Positions 43,256 to 54,122 of a stretch of DNA of 64,000 nucleotides are shown one piece after another. The position numbers were made by a program, and so were the translations under genes. Source of the stretch: Mansonella perstans (lineage: Eukaryota; Nematoda; Chromadorea; Rhabditida; Onchocercidae). Below the pieces are notes generated by a model, which saw nothing but the letters and a program-made list of their open reading frames with translations, was not told the DNA's origin and made no database searches. Location of the stretch: the NCBI GenBank assembly GCA_037074765.1, contig JBAMDO010000572.1, positions 352,501 through 416,500 of the forward strand, in the 5' to 3' direction. Within the stretch, counting starts at the first letter, position 1, and every line of letters begins with the position of its first letter.

Positions 43256-43603
43256 TATCCAAACCTTTGTATCTAATTTAAACTCGTATCACTGATCAAT
43301 CATTCTTCCACGAAATAGTGAACGATGTAGTAAGAATTCTCTTAATAATAATTGTGATGATAAAAAACATCTAAGTCTCATAAATAAATAAACAAATAAA
43401 TCAATAAATAAACAAATAAATAAATAAATAAGTTAATTACTGCAATTAACAATTAATTAGCTGAGCTCTTCAATGTAATCCAATAAATGGATCTCTCTAG
43501 ATCACCTTAAATTACATCATATGATGTGATTTTTATATAGTAATTGATTACTTCAACACTTATAACTCCTTTCTGCTCATATGACTAAAAATATACAAAC
43601 TAC
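43256..43603. repeat. AATA-type simple repeat and intergenic DNA
   Basis: Upstream of mrpl-39. The core, about 43381-43432, is tandem aataaataaac/aaataaat. Nothing else is recognised. Confidence 0.6.
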
Positions 43604-43712
43604 CAACACCAAACGACAGCAGATCACGTCAAGCTAAACGTAACGATATACGGAAACAATTACGTAAAAGTTGTAAATAAGGACGAACCACTTTTTGAGT
43701 AATTGCAGACAT
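43604..43712 (-). pseudogene. Stop-interrupted exon with targeting-peptide look
   Basis: The minus strand reads MSAITQKVVRPYLQLLRNCF then RISLRLA, a TGA, and RDLLSFGV, up to a GTAG donor-like site. The first part is rich in Arg, Leu and Ser without acids, like a mitochondrial presequence. The exon would end in phase 1, the same phase as the first exon of mrpl-39, so it could be an alternative or former first exon of that gene spoiled by a CGA-to-TGA change. It lies only about 28 bases inside the right duplication arm boundary. Chance is possible given its size. Confidence 0.3.
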
Positions 43713-43740
43713 CGACAAAATTGTTACCATATTTATTTAC

Positions 43741-45973
43741 GTGTTTTGTATTCTATTTTGGTGTCGCAGTACGAAAGGTGTCGTTGTTTATAGGTTGCAT
43801 TTACAGTGGTTTGTTTATGTTGATTATTTATGATATCGATATCATTAATAGTATTGATTGCAAAAAATTAAACATTTTAATTGTTTTCATCATCACAATG
43901 ATAATAAGTTTGTTCTGTTTTTGATGCTTTACCGCTTTTTTTCAAACTTTGTTTTGCCATTTTAATTACCGGTGATTTCACATAGATTGTTTGCTGATTA
44001 GGAAAAATTGAATGTTCTATCGGTTATTCACTCTCAGCAATGGATATGATGACACATTTTTGATAGCATCGTTAACTCTTTGAAATTGTCAGTTTTTCCT
44101 ACCAATTATAATAAAAGATAATTGCTTAAGTTTTAAATGCAGAAAACGTTAATTACTGTAATCGAAGATTTGTTTAAAGGAAATATGCGCTTTTACTATG
44201 CTTAAAAGTGTGAAATTTTCCATGTTTGATAACTGTCTGCTTTTTGGATTCAACATATTATCAATAATGCGATAATGGAATAAAAGCAAAGTAGCTGGAA
44301 ATAATTTTAAACTGTAGGCTGAGCAAGTATGGAGCGAAATATTGTTTTCTAATGATGTGAGTGAATTTTAATAAATATCTCTGAAATGAATAAGTTGGAT
44401 TTTCCTCAAAAGTACGATAGAAGATGAGACTGAATCCAGCTGCTTGAACTGATATTAATCGCAAACGTACGCTAATATGTGGATTAACAGAGTCTAGAAA
44501 TCCGGCGGAATATGCAGCGTTTATTATAAGGTTGTTGAACATCGTGGTTACGGTGTCGCACACCGTTGGCACTGAAGGCATAATGGAAAGGTACTTTCCG
44601 GAAAGAAGTGAAAGTGTGAAATGTTTTGAGTGGTGGATTGAGTATCTATTGATTTGATTTGAATTTTTGCTCAATTTAAAATAAAATAGGTATCTTTCTT
44701 TGAAGTGCGCCCATTTAATAATATTTATAAAAATATTTTACATTTTTCTTTTTCTTTTGATTTTTATTCGGGAAAGAAATGTGAACTGTGCTTTAAACAA
44801 TGACTTTTGCCTCTGGACGAAGGACATTTATATTACCATTCCTAGCATTTCGAAAAGATTAAAATCCGAAAAAAGAAACACTTGCAGCAAATAGAAAACA
44901 AATGATTGCACACATATTAGCTTATGTTGAGTTTTGATGTGTGATTTAAATTAATTATTGATAAGACTGTGTTGTACTAAAACTAATCGGTCTGATCACA
45001 AATTAGTATTAAATCTCGAAAAGGTTGTTTTCGTATGTTGTTTACATTGAAGCTTCATTATCAGCATATATTAAAGTTCGCTTGCTTGGTAGCAAAAGCT
45101 AACATTAAAGTGCTTAATGAATTTGTTTATCTTTGAACTTTCAGTTCGTTCATTAAAAACTATTATATGAAAGGAAATTGGAAAAGATGCTGCAAGAAAC
45201 TTTATGACAGGAAATTAGCGAGAATTCTTTTCCACCACTTCTGGAGTAGATTGAAGATCTAGAGGAAATCCAATGAATTGTACATGTTTAATTGTGTATG
45301 CATTTTAGGTTAAAATGATATCATTTGTGAGCAGAATTTATTTGTGATTCTCACAGATTCTTTGAACATATATTTAACCATTTATCACAGTGCAATTAAA
45401 TTTAAAAAATTTTAAAAGCAAAGCAAATCTACTCACAAATGATATCATTTTAATAGATGAAACAAAAACAGTTTTTTTTTTACTTTTTTTTTTCATAAAT
45501 TTTTTAAAACTATTTATTGTATGTTTACAAAAGGTTTGCTAAATCGCTTTACTGATCAGTAAAAAAGTAAAAAAACTGTTTTTTGTTTCATCTATGGTTG
45601 GATGAAGCATTCATTGTTTTCTTTGACAAGGTTGACATACTTCACACAGTGCAGGTATAATGCATGTACACGGGCGGCAATCTTCTGACGGTGATTTCTG
45701 CATCAAGCTTGATGGTAGTTGTGGTTGTGATGTTGATTGCGTCTGTGTCAGTTGTGTTGGTGATTCTGTGTGTGGCGATGGTTGCGTGTGTGGCAATGAT
45801 TGCGTATGTGGCGATGATTGCGTGTATAGCGGTGGCGTCGATGGGCACTCTGTATCGCCACAGTCAAGGACATTTATTATGCAGCTAAAACATTTTTTAA
45901 AAAACTGAAATCAAAAAGCCCGTTTAAATTCCTTAAATTTAAATGGGCCTTGATCAGACACAGTTGCCGAATC
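43741..45973 (-). repeat. Right arm of large inverted duplication
   Basis: Reverse-complement partner of 37372-40209. Homology begins at the inner side with gtgttttgtattctattttg and ends near cagttgccgaatcac. Compared with the left arm it has a non-matching 240-base segment (about 44940-45178) where the left arm has the BEL/Pao fragment, an extra segment at about 45431-45495 made of short inverted copies, a 9-base insertion near 44370, and a shorter PPPTQ array. Confidence 0.9.
45611..45898 (-). pseudogene. Exon-2 copy of the secreted Pro/Thr/Gln gene
   Basis: The minus strand is open from about 45898 (KKCFSCIINVLDC, then a few YTQSS/HTQSL/HTQPS units, then EDCRPCTCIIPALCEVCQPC) to a TGA at 45611. 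It matches exon 2 of the gene at 37434-37906 closely. The preceding TTTGATTTCAG acceptor is kept, but one extra base after it shifts the phase compared with the source gene. The signal-peptide exon lies outside the duplicated segment and was not found in the next 700 bases. Without it this copy should not make a secreted protein. The absence of stops fits a young pseudogene. Confidence 0.75.
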
Positions 45974-46736
45974 ACAAAAAAATCAACAAAATATAAATAA
46001 CATCCAAGAAAAAAGGAATAACCAAATTTCTTAGCTGAAAAAATAAATCCGAAAAATGAACAATTTCAAATAAAGCAAAAACAAATCAAAAATAAAGAAG
46101 CAGAAGATGTAACGAGTGGAATTTCCTTTTTTCTTCAAATAAATTAAATTTAAAAATTTTCTTTAAAAGATTTCAATTAAAAGAAAGATTGAAAATTATT
46201 TTCATATAATCAAAAATTAAGTTTTGTTTTTCCCTCTCTGGACATATTCATTTGAGAATCAGTTCCTGCTTCTTTTTGCAGTTTACGCTCGCTGTTAGGA
46301 AAATAATTAAGTAATTAATGGACATGCAGAGAAATTTCAAAATTATCTGAAAATCCTGACAACAGTAAAAATAATGAATAAACAAAAGGAATGTTGGAGT
46401 CTATTTGAAGAAGAATGTTTTAGATCACGAATAATCAAATCTAAATTTCCATCACCAGTCTTCGAGACAATCACGTTTCGTAACTGCCGTGTTCTGAAAC
46501 TTTTTTTCAAATTATGTTTGTAATAAACTCTTGATGCAAATTTCCGAAAAATTTTTAAAGCTAAAGGAAGTCTTGCAATCTGTTAAATAAAAAATTTCAT
46601 TTAAAATTCTTTATTCAAACGTTCGAAGTTTGGATTTCGAAATTATTTTTTTCATTTTTAATGAATCTGAGATTGGCACAAAACAATTTTCTTTTTTTTT
46701 TTTAAAAAAAAGTAAAACTGCGCAATATTTCGAGTC
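45974..46736. other. 3' flank of the menorin-like gene, no gene seen
   Basis: AT-rich DNA between the right duplication arm and the menorin-like stop codon. No exon resembling the signal-peptide exon of the Pro/Thr/Gln gene is present. Confidence 0.5.
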
Positions 46737-49700
46737 TCACTTTGTTAATGGCGTTTCTAAAGTAATTTTTGTTGGATTTGTCGACTTTCCATCATAACAA
46801 TTATGTCCACTAACAGTAAGCTCCACTTGCCAACCTCTAAAAGTTAATTCAATCAATATTTCGAAACATTTAAAATCATTTCAATACAAACAATTTAAGG
46901 GGAAAAAACAAACGAAATTACCGATCCACAACTTCGACATCATAACAACTGTGATCATGATGTACTTGTCCTGCTGCTTTCATATTATAATAATTATGTC
47001 GCTTTCCTCGACTTTCGATCAATAAACGACCATTATAACCCACAAATATCTTAAAATTTTGAACTCGAATTGTTATTAATAATGTATGATTGATAACAAG
47101 TAAAGACAGTTTTGACTGCACAATCAGCACAAAATTTGACATAGCTGAACTAGTTCTATAATTATATAAAGTTTTAGAATTCATTGAAATTTAGCAAAAG
47201 TTTGTACCAATTGAACTGTCAGTGTAAATAAATAAAACAAACAAATCATAATCGAATGCAACACGTTATTAATTAGGAATTTTACAAAAATGATGCAAAA
47301 TTTTCAAACATACTATAAGTACTTCAAAATATATCTGAACATTTTCATTTACACTTAAGATGGAATTACTTCTAATTAATTATAACTAATAGTTTCATCA
47401 ATAAAGACAAAAAATTATTTTACCTTTATCCCGGTAGTAATCTCAGGTGACTGCAGATCAAGTACTTTCTCCAATAGATATATCACAAAGCCACTGTGCT
47501 TCAACCAATCATCATCGATGTTTTGTCTCTTTTTCACAAATATTAGCTGCAAACTGACGAATTACTGCAAAGCGAGAAATGCAACACCTTTATCACTCAC
47601 TATAGCTCCGGATGAATGGAAATTAGAATAATCGATCAGAATAATTAGAATAATCGAAAGCAAATTTGAAATCTAATAAAAATAAACTTTTCTTTGAAAT
47701 TAACCGGAAAAGCAATCAAATGATTTAATTTTATTGAACAAATTGTCTAGAGAATCTGCAAAATATTGCAGAAAAAACAAAACAAATATTAATAAAACAC
47801 CGATCATTGAAGTTAAAATACTTCCAATTTACACAATTGTTGTTCCCTAACAAATTATATTGTAAATAAATATTTAATTATTTGATTAATAAATATTGTT
47901 TCCCACCAAATGTTTACACGAATTGGGTGTGAAACTGAGAGGGATTGAATAGCGCTAATGTATACCTAAATTGAACGTAAGAAAACTTATTTAAAACTTT
48001 ACTGGCAAAAAAACGCAACCTTCGCAGTGATCCTTTGAGTATCCGGAAATACTGATGGTTGCATCAGTGAGATGAGAAATGCTGCTGGCCAGCCGAGGAA
48101 TGCAACACCTTTATCACTCACTACAGCTCCGGACGATTGGATGAAAACGGATGGAAATTCTATCAAATTCCAATGACTTCGAATAAATTTCGATTCGGTC
48201 TGGAAAAATAATATATCTGAGAAGAAAAAAATTCGAAATCCAATTTTGGAACTTCAATATTGAATTTTTTATCCTATAAGATAATTATCTAAGAATTTAT
48301 AATATTTATTAAATGAATTGCATTTGTATTGCGTTTTTTCTTAATGCCAATGGAAACTGATACAAAAATTATAAAAGTGGCGTTAACCATTAATAAGTAA
48401 GTTAATCATTTGATATAAAAATCTTTTAAATTTAATAGACCATTTTGAATTTATTAATTTGAATAAATTTCAAAACGTGCTAACCATAACAATGGAATAT
48501 GGAAGCGTTTTTAAGATACTTTGATGTTTAGCATGTAAATCAAACACTAAACGCTTGGAGTATGCGCCTGATCGAAGGTTAATTATTTCAAGCCAATCAT
48601 TTATTAAATCCATTTCATCACTCCAAATTAGTACCGAAATTGTCGGTCGTACGCCCAAAAGAAATTCAATTTGTTCACTTGAACAAGCAGCCTGAAAGAA
48701 AAGATCAAAATTTATCAAACAAGTAGCCAAAGATGATAGTCTACAAATGAAGGTGCTAGGTAAAATTCGCTAATTTAGCAGAAGATCAGATTAATGTAAA
48801 ATTTTTCAGGCCTAAGAAAAAGTCATTCATTGTGAACAGGGTAACGATTCATAATTGATTTATTTTTTATTTGATAAAGAAATTTAATTTGAATTCAAAT
48901 TTAATTTAAATCAATTCGAAATGATTTATCAAGTCTTAGTTAGTATTTGCAAGGAAGAAAACGAAATATTAGTGATGTTTTAACAATGTCTCACAGTAGT
49001 ACAAGATATTCTAGGCCTAAGAAAATAACAGATACTGTATAATACGACAGAAAAGATAGTCAAATTTTTTAAAGATATCATGCATATCTTTACAAATTAC
49101 CGTTGTAAGTCGAATTGCTAACATAAGCGGTTGATCGATCTCTTTGATAAGTGCCAGTATTTGAAATAAGTCATGCCAACCAATACTTAAATTTGTGGTT
49201 CAAATTTCGTGATTATGATAATCGAATAAATCAATGAATCATCACAGTAATTAGCATAACAGTAATTAGTATAAAACTCATTTCTTCAGTCTGTTTTAAT
49301 TAATTTTTCTTTTAAACTTTTAATTCAATCAGTGATTTGTTAACATACTTCAATTGCGGAATTGTTAATTCCGATAGATTACTTTTCGTCCACCCAATTG
49401 AAAGTGTAGCATCCGGAAAATATTCTTTAGTACTGCTAACAAACTCATTCGCATCTACCGGCACCTGTAATTATCAGTAATAGTAATAATAATAATAATA
49501 AAGCATTCAATTTCAAACAATTTTTCTTTTAATCAGCATGAAATTTTTATTTAAAGTTTTGTAATTTACATAATTATCATTGTCATTGTTAGTAATATTA
49601 TATATAATTATTGAAAGAATTTGGGGATGCAAAAACAAAATGAATTAAAATTATTTTGGCAAGAGAAAATCTGCCATTATATTGTAGCACTTTTTTTCAT

Positions 49701-52700
49701 TCCAAATCATACGGCTTAGCAACAATTTTTAATAATTATTGAACTTTTTATTGTATTGTGATTAACTGTCATTTTTTAAAATTATAAAATGACAAGTGTC
49801 ACTTTCATTTTAAACTCATTGCTTTTGATAATAACAATGATTACATTACCTCTTTACTTTTGGGTGATCGAAAGACATTTGCATGTAAGACGACAGGTGA
49901 AGAAATTTCATCACTTGCAGCAAATAAATATTGCAGCACTGGGCGAACTGCTGCTGTTGACCGGACATTAATTTTAATTACTGAAATACAATTAGTTTTG
50001 CGCTTTTCTTTCTCTTTTTTCCAAAAAGTTCGAAAAGGAATGTTTTTTAATTCTAATAATTTTTTTGGCCCAAAAATTTTCTTATGTCTCTTGTCAATTG
50101 GTTCAAATTTTACTTTCGTTTAAATGCAAGAATTAGGCAGTCATTAATTAATTCATTTAAAAAGTTAATTTTATATTGTGATTGAGGTATTGTATTTTAA
50201 TTTAATGTAAGCAGCGATGCATCAATAGAAGGACTTGTTTGTAAATAGATCAATATCATGTTAATAATCAGCTGAACATATGATTGATTAATTTACACAT
50301 GATTGAAGTTAAAGTTGATAAGAGATGAAAAGAATTCATGAAAAACCGCAGTGTAACGAAAATGAGAAAATAGTCGAAAACACAATCACTTTTCTTTTGT
50401 CAGTTAATTACTTTTGTGTACAATTCGACTTAAGCATATATTCAGACAAAAAGCGATTGTGTTTTCGACCATTTTCTCGTCTCGTTCTCTCTCATCTATT
50501 TAATAGATTGCTGGTATTTTGTACAAGAATAATAATATAATCTGATACAATTAATACTTTTGATAATTAATCTCGTCAGTTTCAAGTAGTCGCGAGTTAG
50601 GAATGGAATACAATGACCTTTCCAAAATTGTCAATGGTCTAGTTGAAGATGATTGATTGCTTAATTATAATTATTAGTTGCCAAGATAATTATCCTTATA
50701 GTAACTACTGACTATGATGATCTTTTTGTTGTGAAAATGTTTACTTTACAAAATTTTTAACATTTGTTAAATTAAAAAAAAAAAAAAAAAAAAAACTGAT
50801 TGATATGTTTATTGTTTTTGTTTGAAAGTAACAACAAAAATTGTTGAAATAAAGAAATGAAAGAAAAAAGAAAGTTTCTCTGTTATAAAGGATCTCTAAG
50901 AAGAAAAAAATCAAAAATATCAAGTTGTCAGAAACAGAGGAGCAAAAGTGTGAGAAATATTTGAAGAACTAACCTTTTCGTAATTTTGCAACTTCTCGAA
51001 GCCATTCTTTGAACGTAATACGATCGGCAGTTTTCAACGGTGCGCTCATCAGTGGTATCGCTCGATTACGATGCTTGCGTTGATGATACAGGAAAACATC
51101 GCCCTCAATCATCGTACTTTTTTCCAAAACTGGCCCTAAAAAATTTTGGAAATTTAAGAATTTTTTGATTTTAATTCACAAAGATTGCGGTTGGTTGTAT
51201 CTGATTCATTGGATATTTTGTTTTCTGCTTTTAAAACTTGGAATGTACCGTAGGACTTCCATGTTGCACTGCCATGTCATGTTATTTATTTGTAAGATGA
51301 AAATTTTTTACTTCTATAAAATGGAATTATGCGAATTAATGAATAAAATTAAAGATCTTAAATAAAATCATTCGAAATTCTGAAAGTTCATTTGCTATTT
51401 ACAAAAAAAGTTGAAAGTTCATTTGCTATTTACAAAAAGTTTTTTGCACAAGTGAGCTGTGTAATTTTAATCAAAAAATTTGTTTTAACAAATCCAAAAT
51501 GACAAGTTTTATTTCCTTTCTCTTTTTTTTGAAAGATGTTTTAAAAATCATAATAAGTATTATAGTTTACTTTTCAATAAGCTAAAGCGATCGCAAACTA
51601 AAGCAACTCATAGTTAGCAGTAAGTTATGTTGGCTAGTTGTAGTATATCTCGTGTATACTATAACTGGCTGTATCAGCTGATTATTACGTTGAAGTCGGT
51701 ATCATTTTTCTCTTCCAATAATTTCACTTCAATTACAGCTTAATTTTTAGGAAAATTCGTTTCTTGCAGTTGCAAATGAATTTTAATTTGCCTAAGCTTA
51801 CAAATAAATCAAATTTGCTAATATTAATTAATTGGTAAATTACTGCATATCAAAATGTCATAAAGACCATATGTTGTTGCTAATTTTCAATTATAATTTT
51901 CTCATTAATCATAAAACACAAATTTCTGAAGGATGAAGAGGAATGACTGATTGAATAATTTGTAATTATTAAGCAAATGCTTTGAAAGAGTTTTCGAATT
52001 TTAATTAAAAATTTAAAATATTTAAACTGATTAAATTTATTGCGAGTATCAAAAATTGATTGAAAAACGTTGCAATTTTCAGATTACAGACTGAAAAATA
52101 AAAAAAGAAAAATTGCTGAATTTATTTAATTACTTAATTACCAGAATATCTTGCCAGAATATCAGAATGGTTGTAATTTGCAGTACAGTACTGTAGTCCA
52201 GCAAATAAAATGCACATAAAATAAAGTGTACAATAATCTTTTTAAAATTTTTCTTTTATTTTAAACTTTAATTGTGTAAATCTTTCGTGATTACTGATCG
52301 CTTTAGAAATTTATTTATAAATATAATTATTGTGTACACTTTTTTTTTTCATAATTTTTTTCTTTTTGTTGCATAGCAATGAGTTTCTTGTTTTCAGTTA
52401 AACTTTTTTGTTTGATAATAATTTCCATAATTTTCAATTTTCAACAAACTTTATATTACTGTTTGTTTGTTGCTAATATATTCTAACTGAAAATTGAAAA
52501 TTAATGTATTCCAGCTGAATTTCGCGGCTTTTTCCATCATTTTCATCCCCAGACTTATTGCGGCCAAACCGTACCATTAAGCTGTTCAAGCAGGGCCGGC
52601 CAACTATTGATTCCATGGGCTACTTGCACATCACCATCACTACCAGCATTACGCCAAATTTCAACAGCTGATACACGTGTTTTCGATACATAACCTGAAG

Positions 52701-54122
52701 TGAAATTTGCATAAAAATACTTTCTGATCTAAATTTTAATTTAAATCTCAAATTTTGAAAATAATATTTGAGAAATTATTTTATCAAAATTAATGATTAC
52801 AAGGGGAATCGATTGAACGGCTAGCAAAGACTATTTTTATTTGTTTTATTTTTTTGGCAAAATGCAAGCGATTCTAACATTGGTAACAATGTCTCTTCTC
52901 TTCTATTCTGTCATCTTCTCTTTAGACAGCTCATTCCGTCGTCCCGCGGGGAAATCGAAATCATTCCGTTGTCCCGCGGGGAAATTGAGTAAGAATTACA
53001 AGTTTATTTTAGTTCTATAAACAAATGCAGAATCAATGAATAATGACCTCCTTAAATATCTTTTAATTTTTATTCTTTTAAAATTATGCGAAGTATTAAA
53101 AACTTTTGAAATTTAAGAACAAAATTTATAAACTTAAAGATATTTATCGAGAATTATTGCAAAGAAATAAACCAAGCAATTTGCAAAATTATATTGAAAG
53201 CGCTTTCTGATAACTACCACAAATAAATTTGTAGATAGTAATTTTGTAGAGCTTCTAATTTGATCATCTGCTAATTTGCTTTTCTTGAATGGCTGGCAAT
53301 CAGTGTTCTGTACTTTAAAAATTTATAAATTATAATTCATTCATCATTTAGAGAAACATTACTACAGTTTATTAACATTTCCAATATATTTCTTTCCCTC
53401 TCTTTTTTTTCGCCGAAAGTTTCTATTTTCTTCTTGGAAAATAATGACAATTTTATAACTTAATCTAAGAAGGAATATTCGTGAATGATCGAGAAAATGG
53501 GGACATAAACACTTTGTCACATACCAATTTACAATCATTGTCATTGTCATTGTCACTTTTTATATCTCTCGATTAATTGCGTTGTTATCATAAAATGGAA
53601 AATTTATTTAACATTAGTCCCAAATATCCCTTTCTTTTCCCCATTTCAGCAAAAAAAAAAACTTTCAGATTTTCATAAAATGAAATTTGGTGATTGAAAT
53701 CGGTGGAAAAACGAAATATAATAATCTATATGCAAAGAAAAAACCATAAAAAAAGAATTCGATAAATTTATTAATACAAAACAAATTTATAAATTACATA
53801 ATTTCACTGAATTGTCTACTCATCTCATCATTTGTTTGGGGCAAAATAATGAATGATCTTGAAGATTCTGTAAAAATTTTGATTTGTTTTTTGCAAAGTT
53901 CAGAATTTTTAAACATCTAATAAAGAGACGGAGAAAAAAAAAATTGTAGTTTTATTTAAGTCAATTGTATACGTTCCTTCTTTTTGTTTGCCGAAACTTA
54001 AACTTTCAATTTTTAATTAGCTGAAAAATATTGAATTGGTCGAAAGATGACATACCGTAACAACGACTTGCAAAACAACCAACTATCCATAGTGAACAGA
54101 TAGCAAAATTAAAACAAAACAT
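46737..54122 (-). CDS. mnr-1: Menorin/FAM151-like secreted protein
   Basis: Eleven exons (54122-54056, 52694-52575, 51135-50974, 49980-49850, 49464-49349, 49185-49101, 48691-48485, 48199-48020, 47546-47424, 47115-46922, 46836-46737) join in frame to 494 residues. The N-terminus [18 protein letters not shown] is a signal peptide. The FAM151 (DUF2181) domain follows: [65 protein letters not shown] and the marker [13 protein letters not shown]. The C-terminal third ([56 protein letters not shown]) looks like a beta-rich module. In C. elegans, menorin (MNR-1) is a skin cue, acting with SAX-7/L1CAM, that patterns PVD sensory dendrites; a like role here is inference. The family relates to phospholipase D-like folds. 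Introns 1-3 are long (1.2-1.4 kb). The acceptor of exon 6 (TTTAAG) is weak. Confidence 0.87.
47577..47625 (-). repeat. Copy of part of menorin exon 8 in the next intron
   Basis: The plus strand gaaatgcaacacctttatca followed by ctcactatagctccggatga repeats bases 48098-48150, which lie inside exon 8 (48020-48199), with a few changes. The copy sits in intron 8, about 30 bases from the acceptor of exon 9, in the same orientation. Confidence 0.8.
52931..52989. repeat. GC-rich 30-bp tandem duplication in menorin intron 1
   Basis: Two near-identical copies of a unit containing tcattccgtcgtcccgcggg then gaaatcgaaa. GC-rich CCGCGGGG cores are striking in this AT-rich intron. Confidence 0.8.

Noticed and set aside
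45660..45908. Cys/Val/Asp-rich frames on the plus strand across the Pro/Thr/Gln copy, and likewise 37435-37857 on the minus strand
   Set aside because: They are antisense shadows of the PPPTQ coding repeat.
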